NCBI RefSeq assembly: GCF_029910235.1
Contig: NZ_CP112874.1
Location: 4,144,501 to 4,208,500 of the forward strand
Length of the DNA stretch: 64,000 bases
Direction: 5' to 3'
Source: Pseudanabaena galeata CCNP1313
GTDB taxonomy: Bacteria; Cyanobacteriota; Cyanobacteriia; Pseudanabaenales; Pseudanabaenaceae
Shown: positions 1 through 8,080 of the stretch, in pieces
Layout of the letters: each line of letters begins with the position of its first letter
Position numbering within the stretch: the stretch's first letter is position 1
Made by a program: the position numbers and the translations under genes
The notes under the pieces: generated by a model
Seen by the model: only the letters and a program-made list of their open reading frames with translations
Database searches by the model: none
What the model was told of the DNA's origin: nothing

Positions 1-1216
1 CATCATCTAGTTTGGTGGTGTGGTCATAGCTCCAACCTTCTAGACAAACACCTGTCATTTGTGCGCCTGTGAAATCTGTCCCAATGGCTTGAGTTTCGGT
101 AAGGTTTACCCATTCGAGATTTGCATTACGGAAACTTGCTTCGCTGAGGATGGCGCGTTTGAAGTTGACTTTTTCTAAATAAACTTCGTCAAGGTTTGCA
201 CCGCGCAAGTTTAAGCCTTCGTAGGATTTGCTTTGGTTGGGTTTGCCTGTAACTAATAATTCGCGTACTTCGGGGTTTGCTAAAATTGATGTACCTAAAC
301 GCGATCTCTCTAATTTTTTAGCTTGCTGCCAAAGAGTACGAGTTAAATTTGTAGTCTGCTTGCGAGAATTGCGAAAGTCACTGCTTTTCAAATTTGCTTC
401 TATAAAGTGGGCATCCGTTAAATCTGCACCGCGAAAACCTGTCCCACCAACTGATGTAGCTGCTGCAACAAACTTCATTACTAGGTCAAATTTAGTATCC
501 CCTCTTAATGCACGCGATGCGGCATAAATGCTTATTAGTACCAAAATCAAAACAAAAGTCCAGTTCCAAATTAGATTAATACCCCCAATACTATTGACTG
601 CGAACAATAAAGCTAAAAACCAACCCAAAATAACAGTTATAGCCTCATCCAAAGTCCAACCCATTGCTACGGTCATAGTCATGGTTACAGTTGCAACTCC
701 AGCCATGACCACAGCCCCTGATATACCAATAGCCCCAACCAAAAATACACCCATGGATGTCACCATCAGATTGGCTGAAAACCCATTTATAGTCCCGACT
801 AAAAATAAAGTCAAAGCTACAGTCACAACTACAGTGCTAAAGGCTTTTGTAGTAAAGCCTTGCTGAATAATGGCAAAAAACATCATAGTGATAACAAAGA
901 CTATGATTGATATGCTAAAAATGCTTCTAGATATTTCAGTGAAGGGATTATAGAAATTGGATACCCAGTTTCCCGCATAAGTAGCGAAAAGCCCCGAAAT
1001 GATGGACATTATAAATTCAGTAATTACCTGTAATGTTAACCAGCATTTTGTTACCCCCGTTTCAACGTTCGTGAAATTTGCCCCTCTCAAAATCGCATCA
1101 GTGAAATCTGCACCCCTAAGATCCGCGCCGCTAAAGTCTGAACCTGAGAGATTTTCTCCCTTAAACGATCGCCCTCGCAAATTTTGACCAGCATAGTTTT
1201 TCGCCTTAGAGGTCAT
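1..1216 (-). CDS. Pentapeptide-repeat membrane protein (3' end outside window)
   Basis: Reading leftward from the ATG at 1216-1214 the frame stays open to the window edge (at least 405 codons). Residues about 9-48 and about 240-405 are runs of the A(D/N)LXX pentapeptide pattern (for example GADLRGADF), which form a right-handed quadrilateral beta-helix. Between them, residues about 60-230, lie several hydrophobic stretches that look like transmembrane helices. This split arrangement, pentapeptides on both sides of a membrane block, is common in cyanobacterial proteins of unknown role. No catalytic motif is seen. The stop codon is missing because of the edge, not because of damage. Confidence 0.85.
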   Translation of the reverse strand, partial: MTSKAKNYAGQNLRGRSFKGENLSGSDFSGADLRGADFTDAILRGANFTNVETGVTKCWLTLQVITEFIMSIISGLFATYAGNWVSNFYNPFTEISRSIFSISIIVFVITMMFFAIIQQGFTTKAFSTVVVTVALTLFLVGTINGFSANLMVTSMGVFLVGAIGISGAVVMAGVATVTMTMTVAMGWTLDEAITVILGWFLALLFAVNSIGGINLIWNWTFVLILVLISIYAASRALRGDTKFDLVMKFVAAATSVGGTGFRGADLTDAHFIEANLKSSDFRNSRKQTTNLTRTLWQQAKKLERSRLGTSILANPEVRELLVTGKPNQSKSYEGLNLRGANLDEVYLEKVNFKRAILSEASFRNANLEWVNLTETQAIGTDFTGAQMTGVCLEGWSYDHTTKLDD

Positions 1217-1345
1217 AGCCTTAAAACTTCCAGAAATTTGGATTAATTTTACGATGACTCTTCAAAATTTTCTGCCAAATTTACAACCCGTAGCGCACTA
1301 GACAAATGACTTATACTCGAAAAATATAGTTACATCAGACTAACG

Positions 1346-1603
1346 ATGACAACCCTAACAGTCACCCTAACCGAAGCCTTGACTCTGTATCTGCAAGAGC
1401 AAATAGCATCAGGATATTACACCAACGCCAATGACTACATTCAATCCTTAATTCAGCAAGATCGATCACGCAAACAATACCTTGAACCACTCATTCTCGA
1501 AGGTATCGCTTCAGGAGCGCCAACCCCCATGACGAACGACGATTGGAATGAAATCCGTCAATCAGTCCGCAACAATTACAATGATCGCACTCAAAATAGC
1601 TAA
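1346..1603 (+). CDS. parD: ParD-type antitoxin
   Basis: 85 residues. The N-terminal half (TLTVTLTEALTLYLQEQIASG then YTNANDYIQSLIQ) has the ribbon-helix-helix pattern of ParD/CopG-type antitoxins, which bind their own promoter and, through the C-terminal tail, neutralise the partner toxin. The tail is polar and acidic as expected. The next gene starts six bases downstream and is a ParE-like toxin, so this is a type II toxin-antitoxin operon, probably autoregulated by the ParDE complex. ParD is a family-level name; no operator was identified. Confidence 0.85.
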   Translation: MTTLTVTLTEALTLYLQEQIASGYYTNANDYIQSLIQQDRSRKQYLEPLILEGIASGAPTPMTNDDWNEIRQSVRNNYNDRTQNS

Positions 1604-1609
1604 TAACCA

Positions 1610-1924
1610 ATGGCTAACATCAGCAAACGCCCGATCGTAATTCAGGACTTAATTGCCCATGCAACCAATATTAGTCTGGAAAATCTTGATGCAAGCGATC
1701 AATTTCTCTACTCTGCGGAAGCCACATTTAATGTTATTGGTCAGTTCCCAGCGATCGGCAGACTTAGTAACTTCAGCCATCCACAACTAACTCAAGTTCG
1801 CCAGTACCAAATTAAAGGGTTTACAAAATACATCATTTTTTATCTGATTCAATCTCCTGAAACTGTTGAAATCCTTCGGGTTCTACATGGCGCTCAAGAT
1901 CTCGAATCTATACTTACCGAATAG
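1610..1924 (+). CDS. parE: ParE/RelE-superfamily toxin
   Basis: 104 residues, in the usual size range of ParE. The C-terminal signature VEILRVLHGAQDLESIL (central strand RVLHG plus final helix) and the preceding YQIKGFTKYIIFYLI strand pair are typical of the RelE/ParE fold. ParE members poison DNA gyrase, RelE members cleave mRNA; the pairing with a ParD-like antitoxin favours ParE. It follows parD by six bases and is surely co-transcribed with it. A hairpin overlapping its stop codon probably terminates the operon. Confidence 0.85.
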   Translation: MANISKRPIVIQDLIAHATNISLENLDASDQFLYSAEATFNVIGQFPAIGRLSNFSHPQLTQVRQYQIKGFTKYIIFYLIQSPETVEILRVLHGAQDLESILTE

Positions 1925-1950
1925 CAAGTAGCTACTTAGCTACTTGCTAT
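1921..1950. terminator. Hairpin between parE and the converging Uma2 gene
   Basis: 12-bp perfect arms (1921-1932 and 1939-1950) around a six-base loop. It begins on the stop codon of parE and ends just before the stop of the converging Uma2 gene, so it could act for both. There is no strong T-run on either side, which weakens the call. Confidence 0.5.
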
Positions 1951-1956
1951 CAGATA

Positions 1957-2619
1957 TTAGACCTCAATGCCTAATGATGCTAGGCGATCGCGCAATTTTT
2001 GCGCCTCTAATTCAGCAAGTCTTGCTCGTTCTTCCGCAGATTCTGCTCGTTGCTGGGCATCAGCGACCCGTTGAGTTTGTGTTTGCAAAGCTGCAAATAG
2101 CTCACTGGGGATTAAGAGCTTTTCACCATTATCTTGGCGATAGAAATTAATCAGAGAGCCTTCAATTTCGAGGCGCAATCCTAAAACTTGACTTAAGCCA
2201 TCAGCGATCGCCTCATAAACCAGTGAATCTTCTTCCTTTTTTGGCAGATTAGCTTGACGACGATAGCCGCGTAATTTTTCGGGAATCCATTCACCTTTAG
2301 GATCGAAAAGCCAATATTCTAAAACCCCAATACTTTCATAAAGCTCCCGCTTTTTCAATTGGTCGTGAGCTTGAGTACTTTCTGAAGTCATCTCAAAAAT
2401 TATGCTGGGTATTTTGCCTGTTTCCCAAATTTTGTAATTGTCATAGGGCTGTTGCGGAATATCAAAAATCACCATCACATCAGGCGCAACTCGCAATCTG
2501 GAAAAACCCTGCGCGTAATATAAAAATTGATCTGCAAGGACAACAGGCGATCGCTCAGAAAAATTTTCTGCTAAATAATTGCGTAAAACGGCAACGGTCT
2601 CAATAATCGCGTCGTTCAT
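1957..2619 (-). CDS. Uma2 family (DUF820) protein
   Basis: 220 residues. Uma2 proteins have a PD-(D/E)XK restriction-like fold and are greatly expanded in cyanobacteria; their role is not settled. Visible core: LRVAPDVMVIFD (the D of the nuclease core), then PSIIFEMTSEST with the acidic residue of the E-X-K/S type motif, then YESIGVLEYWLFDP. Residues about 185-215 are a heptad-like, Ala/Glu-rich helix (AQQRAESAEERARLAELEA), a coiled-coil tail frequent in this family. One of four Uma2 genes in the window. It stands alone, divergent from the QueD-like gene. Confidence 0.85.
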   Translation of the reverse strand: MNDAIIETVAVLRNYLAENFSERSPVVLADQFLYYAQGFSRLRVAPDVMVIFDIPQQPYDNYKIWETGKIPSIIFEMTSESTQAHDQLKKRELYESIGVLEYWLFDPKGEWIPEKLRGYRRQANLPKKEEDSLVYEAIADGLSQVLGLRLEIEGSLINFYRQDNGEKLLIPSELFAALQTQTQRVADAQQRAESAEERARLAELEAQKLRDRLASLGIEV

Positions 2620-2704
2620 CTTAGTGGTAACTCAAACAATGCGATCGCACTAACAGCAGGGGACTTTTAAAGATATTTTTTAATTATAGCGATCGCCGCA
2701 AATA

Positions 2705-2741
2705 TAGCTAGGAGGTAGCTCTCTGCGCTGCCTCCTAGCTA
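2705..2741. repeat. Inverted repeat in divergent spacer
   Basis: 14-bp arms (2705-2718 and 2728-2741) with one G-T type mismatch and a nine-base loop, in the spacer between the divergent Uma2 and QueD-like genes. Its position rules out a simple terminator for either gene; it may be a repeat remnant or a regulatory hairpin. Confidence 0.4.
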
Positions 2742-2862
2742 ATTATAGAGATCTCCGATCAACGCCGTAAATATACTTAGTCACGATGCGATCGCTGAAA
2801 ATGCTAACGTATTAATATAAATTTACAATTCTTCAAGCCTTGTCTTTAGTGGCTTATTCCTG

Positions 2863-3735
2863 ATGGCTAAATGTGTAATTAATCGCCGAGCCGAATTTTC
2901 TGCTAGTCATCGTTACTGGCTACCCGAAATTCCAGACGAGGAAAATCAAGCCAAATTTGGCTTATGTACAAACTTTCCACCCCACGGTCATAACTACGTT
3001 TTGTATGTTGGGATGCAAGGCGAAATTGACAACACTGGCATGGTACTTAACCTCTCAGATGTCAAACACACGATCGCCCGTGAAGTTACGACTCAATTAA
3101 ATTTTTCCTATCTTAACCAAGCATGGGAAGAGTTTCAGCAGACTCTCCCTACCACTGAAAATATTGCCCGTGTGATCTGGCAGCGTTTAGCGCCGCACCT
3201 ACCACTGGTAAATATCCGCTTATACGAACATCCTGAACTCTGGGCTGATTATCAAGGTAATGACATGCAAGCAAATTTAACAATTAGCACTCACTTTTCT
3301 GCGGCTCATCGCCTCGCTCTAGATACCCTCTCTCTCGAAGAAAACACAGAAATTTATGGCAAATGCGCTCGTGTGAATGGTCATGGGCATAATTACCATT
3401 TGGATGTCTCCATTTCTGGCGAAATCGACCCACGCACTGGCATGATTGCCGATCTAAGTGAGTTTCAAAAAGCTTTAGATCAGTATGTACTTGATCCAAT
3501 GGATCACACATTCCTGAATAAAGATATTCCTTACTTTGCGGAAGTTGTGCCAACAGCTGAAAATATTGCAGTCTATATTCAAAAAGTTTTGACTCAGCCA
3601 ATTCGCGACATCGGCGCAAAGTTGCACAGTATTAAGTTGATTGAAAGCCCTAATAACTCCTGTGAAGTTTACGGCGAATATCAACTCTCAAACATTGAGC
3701 ATTCATTGGAAGAAGCTTTGGCTAAGGCTGCCTAA
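2863..3735 (+). CDS. Tandem-domain 6-carboxytetrahydropterin synthase (QueD/PTPS) family protein
   Basis: 290 residues, about twice the length of QueD (120-140), because two PTPS/QueD units are fused. Unit 1 (about 1-130) has FSASHRY, then C-x(6)-HGHNY and a terminal YEHPE; unit 2 (about 135-275) has FSAAHRL, CARVNGHGHNY and IESPNNSCEVYG. Each unit therefore shows a possible Zn ligand set (one His from the SxH, two from HGH), the nearby Cys and the final Glu. The family makes 6-carboxytetrahydropterin from dihydroneopterin triphosphate for queuosine, or 6-pyruvoyltetrahydropterin for pterin cofactors; cyanobacteria make glycosylated pterins, so either product is possible. The start ATG follows a spacer without a clear Shine-Dalgarno. 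Confidence 0.85.
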   Translation: MAKCVINRRAEFSASHRYWLPEIPDEENQAKFGLCTNFPPHGHNYVLYVGMQGEIDNTGMVLNLSDVKHTIAREVTTQLNFSYLNQAWEEFQQTLPTTENIARVIWQRLAPHLPLVNIRLYEHPELWADYQGNDMQANLTISTHFSAAHRLALDTLSLEENTEIYGKCARVNGHGHNYHLDVSISGEIDPRTGMIADLSEFQKALDQYVLDPMDHTFLNKDIPYFAEVVPTAENIAVYIQKVLTQPIRDIGAKLHSIKLIESPNNSCEVYGEYQLSNIEHSLEEALAKAA

Positions 3736-3795
3736 TCAAATGAGCGATGTCAAGCATCGCTCATCCCCAAAGAACCAGTTAAAAAATATTTCATC

Positions 3796-4089
3796 ATGTC
3801 TGACGTAAATGTTTCGGCAATTAAAAGTGAGCCAGAAGAAGAAATCGTTATCGATCGCCTTGAGTTAGATAAGGTAATCACAAGGCTAACTAATACCCTC
3901 GAAGATGGTATCAAAAATGAAATTAAGCGCGGATTGTTGCATTTGTCAGCTAGCGATCGCCATTTGTTACTCGTCGCATCTGACATGGTGCAGAAATCGA
4001 AAAAATTTCCTAATTACAAATTGACCTTTTATCACAAAGGCATGGGCGAAGGTACAAACACCTGTGCTGTCACCTTTACAGAATTATAG
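3796..4089 (+). CDS. Hypothetical protein, 97 aa
   Basis: Not recognised. An acidic N-terminus (EPEEEIVIDRLELDKV) is followed by an amphipathic helical region and a beta-rich end (NYKLTFYHKGMGEGTNTCAVTFTEL). It lies 60 bases after the QueD-like gene and 19 bases before the WD40 gene on the same strand, so the three may form one transcript. Codon use and GCGATCGC content look like those of its neighbours. No membrane segment or catalytic motif is seen. Confidence 0.6.
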   Translation: MSDVNVSAIKSEPEEEIVIDRLELDKVITRLTNTLEDGIKNEIKRGLLHLSASDRHLLLVASDMVQKSKKFPNYKLTFYHKGMGEGTNTCAVTFTEL

Positions 4090-4108
4090 GTAAGCATCCA
4101 GTAAGGGA

Positions 4109-5305
4109 ATGATTACGAAGCTGAAGCCAACCGCACAGGATGCAGTTCTCGGCGGTCAAGTACCACCGCCGCTCGGTGCTGTTGTGTTAGGCGGTTTGGA
4201 AGGGGTAAAACGCAGATTAAGTAGCCCTGCGATCGCGCCAAGAATTGCCGCTTTGAGAGAAGCCCTCAACTATGGCGCAACGGGTTTGGAATTGATTTTA
4301 CGGGGTCTAGAAGATGAATCGCTCAAAGTACAGCGCACGGCTCTATTATTACTCTGGCGCAGACCTGAATCGCATATTCGTCAAGCTTTAGCTAACTATA
4401 GTCAATATCATCTATTTGATATTGTTGATACTTTGCAAGGTCATGCCGAGGCGATCGCTACACTTGCTTTATCGGCTAATGGCAGGATTTTATATAGTGC
4501 TGGTGCAGACTTCACGATCAAGGTTTGGGACTTAGGAAAAGATCGAACTCAACATCGACAGATTGGCACAATTCGCGGACACAATCATATTGTTACGTCC
4601 ATTGCCCTCAGTGCGAATGGTCGCATACTAGTCAGTGGTAGTCGTGATAAAACGATCAAACTTTGGGATGCGCGATCGGGAAAGGAACTGCTGACATTGA
4701 CAGGACATATCGGCTATGTCAATTCAGTAGCAATTACGCCCGATGGCAAAACGTTAGTTACAGGCAGTCAAGACACCACGATTAAACTTTGGGATATCAG
4801 AACAGGCACAGAAATTCGTACCCTCAGAGGTCACACCAGTTTGGTGGATTCCGTTGCTCTGAGTCCTGATGGTAAGGCGATCGCCAGTTGCAGTTGGGAC
4901 ACAACGATTCGGGTATGGGATTTAATTTCGGGCAAGCAACGTTGGGAATTTATCGGACACTCAGCGCGAGTTCTATCATTTGCGATCAGTCCCGATGGAC
5001 GCACCCTTGTCAGTGGTAGTCTCGACACTCGTATCAAAGTCTGGGATTTGCAAACAGGTAAAGCGATTCGCACCTTAGAAGGGCATTGGGGCTGGGTGAA
5101 GTCGCTGGTTATTAGTCGTGATGGTAAAACCTTGATTAGTGCCAGTTATAAAGAAATCCGCGTGTGGAATTTAGAAACAGGTGAACAAATTCAAGCCCTT
5201 AATGGACATATCAACCTGATCAATGCGATCGCCCTTAGTCAAGATGGACAAACTCTAGTCAGTGGCGGCGAAGACTGCAATATTCATGTATGGAGCGTCC
5301 CTTAA
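4109..5305 (+). CDS. WD40-repeat beta-propeller protein
   Basis: 398 residues. Residues about 1-105 are helical and HEAT-like (leucine-rich, LILRGLEDESLKVQRTALLL). Residues about 108-398 hold seven WD40 repeats with the GH...SPDG...SGS.D.TIK.WD pattern; the first starts GHAEAIATLALS and the last ends at the C-terminus with VWSVP, so one full seven-bladed propeller is predicted. Such proteins act as protein-binding platforms; the partner is unknown. No signal peptide, so probably cytoplasmic. It is the last gene of a possible three-gene unit and is followed by a strong hairpin. Confidence 0.9.
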   Translation: MITKLKPTAQDAVLGGQVPPPLGAVVLGGLEGVKRRLSSPAIAPRIAALREALNYGATGLELILRGLEDESLKVQRTALLLLWRRPESHIRQALANYSQYHLFDIVDTLQGHAEAIATLALSANGRILYSAGADFTIKVWDLGKDRTQHRQIGTIRGHNHIVTSIALSANGRILVSGSRDKTIKLWDARSGKELLTLTGHIGYVNSVAITPDGKTLVTGSQDTTIKLWDIRTGTEIRTLRGHTSLVDSVALSPDGKAIASCSWDTTIRVWDLISGKQRWEFIGHSARVLSFAISPDGRTLVSGSLDTRIKVWDLQTGKAIRTLEGHWGWVKSLVISRDGKTLISASYKEIRVWNLETGEQIQALNGHINLINAIALSQDGQTLVSGGEDCNIHVWSVP

Positions 5306-5365
5306 CATAATCTTTAGGCAAGGTATGAATTGCATATGTTAAGTAGGCAAGTGTTAAGTTGTCTG

Positions 5366-5402
5366 TTATCTAACTACTTACACAATGTAAGTAGTTAGAT
5401 AA
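5366..5402. terminator. Convergent terminator hairpin
   Basis: 17-bp perfect arms (5366-5382 and 5386-5402) with a three-base loop (CAA), between the WD40 gene and the converging small gene at 5422-5712. Placement suits transcription termination in both directions. Confidence 0.6.
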
Positions 5403-5421
5403 TTCAGATTCAGATCGGAAT

Positions 5422-5712
5422 TTATGAGCGCTTTCGTCCAAAGATATACAGGGTTAGACGTACCAAAGGCGAAGTTAACACAAACCAGAGCAGGATTATT
5501 TCAATTGGAGTTGTATCGTGCGTTGGAATAATGGGCTTAGACGATTGGACAGACTCAACAGAACAAATTTTTTTTGTTTGGCTATGTTGAGGAAATACTT
5601 GAATTTTAAAACGTTCTGAAACGTAGCGGATTTCCCAGCCTGTTTGGGCAACATCAAAGATATGTTTAATCGATAGCTTTGGTTTCGATTTTTTGTTCAT
5701 GAGTTTAGTCAC
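5422..5712 (-). CDS. Hypothetical protein with C-terminal membrane segment
   Basis: 96 residues, not recognised. The N-terminus is basic (NKKSKPKLSIKH); the middle contains FDVAQTGWEIRYVSERFKIQVF; residues about 70-90 (IEIILLWFVLTSPLVRLTLY) form one probable membrane helix followed by a basic end. A second in-frame ATG lies five codons downstream (MNKKS) and could be the real start. It lies 73 bases downstream of the methyltransferase-like gene on the same strand and might be its partner, but this is only positional. Confidence 0.5.
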   Translation of the reverse strand: MTKLMNKKSKPKLSIKHIFDVAQTGWEIRYVSERFKIQVFPQHSQTKKICSVESVQSSKPIIPTHDTTPIEIILLWFVLTSPLVRLTLYIFGRKRS

Positions 5713-5785
5713 AAAATTAATTGGTCAAACTCATTTTTCTTGTAGTTTCTCAAGTGCCATCAATAGTTGAGATTTTAGCGATCGA

Positions 5786-8059
5786 TTAACTGATGTTGCC
5801 TTTCAAGAACTCAAACGCCTTAAATAAATCGCTCTCTGCTGGTTCGTGTCGCTCAGGTTTCTTTTCAAAGTGGTATGACACCCAACGAACATTTTTACTT
5901 TCAATGCTTGTATAAAAATACACTGCGTCAGGATCTTCAAAGAATTTTATGAATGGTAGTAACTCAACAGGCTGGGTTTGGCTTGAATGAACCAAGTACA
6001 GTTTTTTCTTGTCAAGAGCAATCAGTGACCTGATTTCAACCTCCCTAAATGGCGATTTAGCCCCAACAAGTTCTTTGACGGTGAAAGTAAAAACACCTTC
6101 TTCAAACTCACCTTGTTTAGCCGAAATAACTTTTGCGTCTTCAAAGCCATCTGCAATATATTTTCTCAACTCATTTAAATTTTGTTCAAGATCAGCAACT
6201 CTGTTCTTAATTTCTTCTTCACCAGCAATTCCTCCATGCCCCTTCCAACGATTGCGATATTGACAAACATCATTAAGAATACGTCCTATGTCTTTGCTAG
6301 TAAGCATATTTAGAAAAGCTGAATCTGGATTTCCATAAATTTGTTTACAAAAGTCTTGTGTATTTTTATCTGCGTTAAGATACGTTCTTGTCTCCTTTGC
6401 AAGGCTTGAAGTTAGATTATTCCAACTACCAAATGTTGCTTTCAGATACCAGTCCTTGAATTTTTCGTCTTTATTGATCCATTTATGACATTCTTGAGTA
6501 TAGAAATCTTGGTTTTTGACTAATGCACTCAACATGATCATCGAGAAAAATTCTGATAATGCTTCAAAAAAATGAAAAAGATGTTCAACTTTTCTTCCAT
6601 TGTCTTTTGTAGCGTGGTAACGCCATAAAATGGAAGAAAGCGGAAAAGGTAAGGTTTCAATCCAATCTTCAAGCTTGTCTTCTGTATTAATATTTTTGAT
6701 TTCTTTAGAGATTGACTTATAATTTTTGGGGTGTTTCCATAGAGATTGTTTTAATTCTTCTAAATGAGAAGAAAATTTGTCAATTTTTTTGTTGATCTCA
6801 CCTATTTCAGATTGCATTTCTATATTTGGCAAGTACAAAGGACAATTAAGTACTTGATAAGAGTTTAAGATTTCCTTAACTACAGTACGCTGTCTTAGTT
6901 TTTGACCAGTATAACTATTCAAATAGTTTGCAACATAAATAGAATTTGCTTTTGATTCATCAAGCTGAATTTGATATCCAGAATCTGACTCCACATCTAT
7001 TTCTGATGGATTAGCAACTATATGGCTTTTAAAGTTTGACAAATAAATTGAATTCGGTAGATATTCAAATTGATTCTTTTGTTTCTTATCTAGTTTGTTA
7101 ATAGACAGTATTATTTCACCTAAATCAACTACTGGATTTCCAATGCGCTCAGATAATCTTTGTATCTCATCTTCTAAAATTAAATCTTGAACTGAACTAA
7201 ATTTTTTTATGTCAACAAAACATCCCAGTTGAATTTCTTTGCCTTTTTTGCAATGTATGTAGTTGTCAAATATAGCTTTATTAAGTTTTTCTTCACTTGA
7301 TATCTCCGCAACAAAAGTATTTTCTCTTAATTGCTTAGTGAGAACAATGATAATTGCATTAACGCCAGCACGCGGGCGAAATATTCCATTTGGGGTGGCA
7401 AAAACTGCATCTACAAACAACCCAAGCTTGCTTAAAATTTCTTTGTTTTTGTCAACAAATAGAAAGGACGGAGATGTCAGAAAAACCCCCTTTCCTGTTT
7501 CATTTAAAAGTAATGATGATTGCATTATTGTGGCAAAGCCAAGATCGGTAGGTAGTGAAACTCCATCAATCTCTATCCTTTCTTTTCGTCTTACACAAAA
7601 TGGCGTAAAGGAAGTAACCAAATCAAATTTTGCTCCGACATATTGTAGCTCTTTTGAAATATCACCTAAATGAATTTTAGTTTTGTTATTTGGGGAAAAT
7701 GTATTGATGATTTCAATTATTGGTTCGTTTAAGCAATAAGCTATTGTCTGTCCAAAATCAAAAAAGTTGCAAGGCGATGAAGGGGTAATCCAAGGATCTA
7801 GGTGTGACTTAGGGTTAACAGATTTTGCAATTTCGTTGATGAAATTAAAAACGTAAAGTGGCGGGACAAAACTTTCGTTGTCGCGTGACAAAAGTTGAAT
7901 AGATTTTTCATCATCTAAAATACTATCAAGGGTTTCCATTCCCTTCGTGGCTGCGATGAGTTCTAGCATTTTGCCATCACCCATTACGAAATTACTTGTT
8001 GCTCTTAGCTTGTCAAGCTTTTTCCAAATCTTTTGTTTGATTTCTGATTCGTTAATCAT
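5786..8059 (-). CDS. Degenerate N6-methyltransferase-like protein with S-subunit-like and HEPN-like parts
   Basis: 757 residues. Residues about 60-260 follow the HsdM-type N6-adenine methyltransferase order, but motif I is LDPWITPSSPC at 87-97 instead of a D-P-x-x-G-x-G type, and the catalytic NPPF-type motif IV is replaced by TSFTPFC at 149-155, so methylation is doubtful. The later strand pattern (GKGVFLTSPSFLF; FVDAVFATPNGIFRPRAGVNAIIIVL) is well preserved. Residues about 300-440 resemble a target-recognition/S-subunit region ending in a helical segment. Residues about 480-640 are helical with RNRWKGH at 602-608, fitting the R-x(4-6)-H motif of HEPN RNases. A beta-rich end follows. AT-rich compared with neighbours, with few GCGATCGC sites. 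Possibly a single-gene defence factor. The domain reading is by eye; family membership is uncertain. Confidence 0.6.
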   Translation of the reverse strand: MINESEIKQKIWKKLDKLRATSNFVMGDGKMLELIAATKGMETLDSILDDEKSIQLLSRDNESFVPPLYVFNFINEIAKSVNPKSHLDPWITPSSPCNFFDFGQTIAYCLNEPIIEIINTFSPNNKTKIHLGDISKELQYVGAKFDLVTSFTPFCVRRKERIEIDGVSLPTDLGFATIMQSSLLLNETGKGVFLTSPSFLFVDKNKEILSKLGLFVDAVFATPNGIFRPRAGVNAIIIVLTKQLRENTFVAEISSEEKLNKAIFDNYIHCKKGKEIQLGCFVDIKKFSSVQDLILEDEIQRLSERIGNPVVDLGEIILSINKLDKKQKNQFEYLPNSIYLSNFKSHIVANPSEIDVESDSGYQIQLDESKANSIYVANYLNSYTGQKLRQRTVVKEILNSYQVLNCPLYLPNIEMQSEIGEINKKIDKFSSHLEELKQSLWKHPKNYKSISKEIKNINTEDKLEDWIETLPFPLSSILWRYHATKDNGRKVEHLFHFFEALSEFFSMIMLSALVKNQDFYTQECHKWINKDEKFKDWYLKATFGSWNNLTSSLAKETRTYLNADKNTQDFCKQIYGNPDSAFLNMLTSKDIGRILNDVCQYRNRWKGHGGIAGEEEIKNRVADLEQNLNELRKYIADGFEDAKVISAKQGEFEEGVFTFTVKELVGAKSPFREVEIRSLIALDKKKLYLVHSSQTQPVELLPFIKFFEDPDAVYFYTSIESKNVRWVSYHFEKKPERHEPAESDLFKAFEFLKGNIS

Positions 8060-8080
8060 TTTTTAACCTACCTAATTTAT

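Noticed and set aside
228-1187. Three plus-strand open frames (228-527, 528-866, 999-1187)
   Set aside because: They lie opposite the pentapeptide-repeat gene; their Ser/Lys/Pro-rich, repetitive composition is the complement of that gene, and none has a ribosome site.
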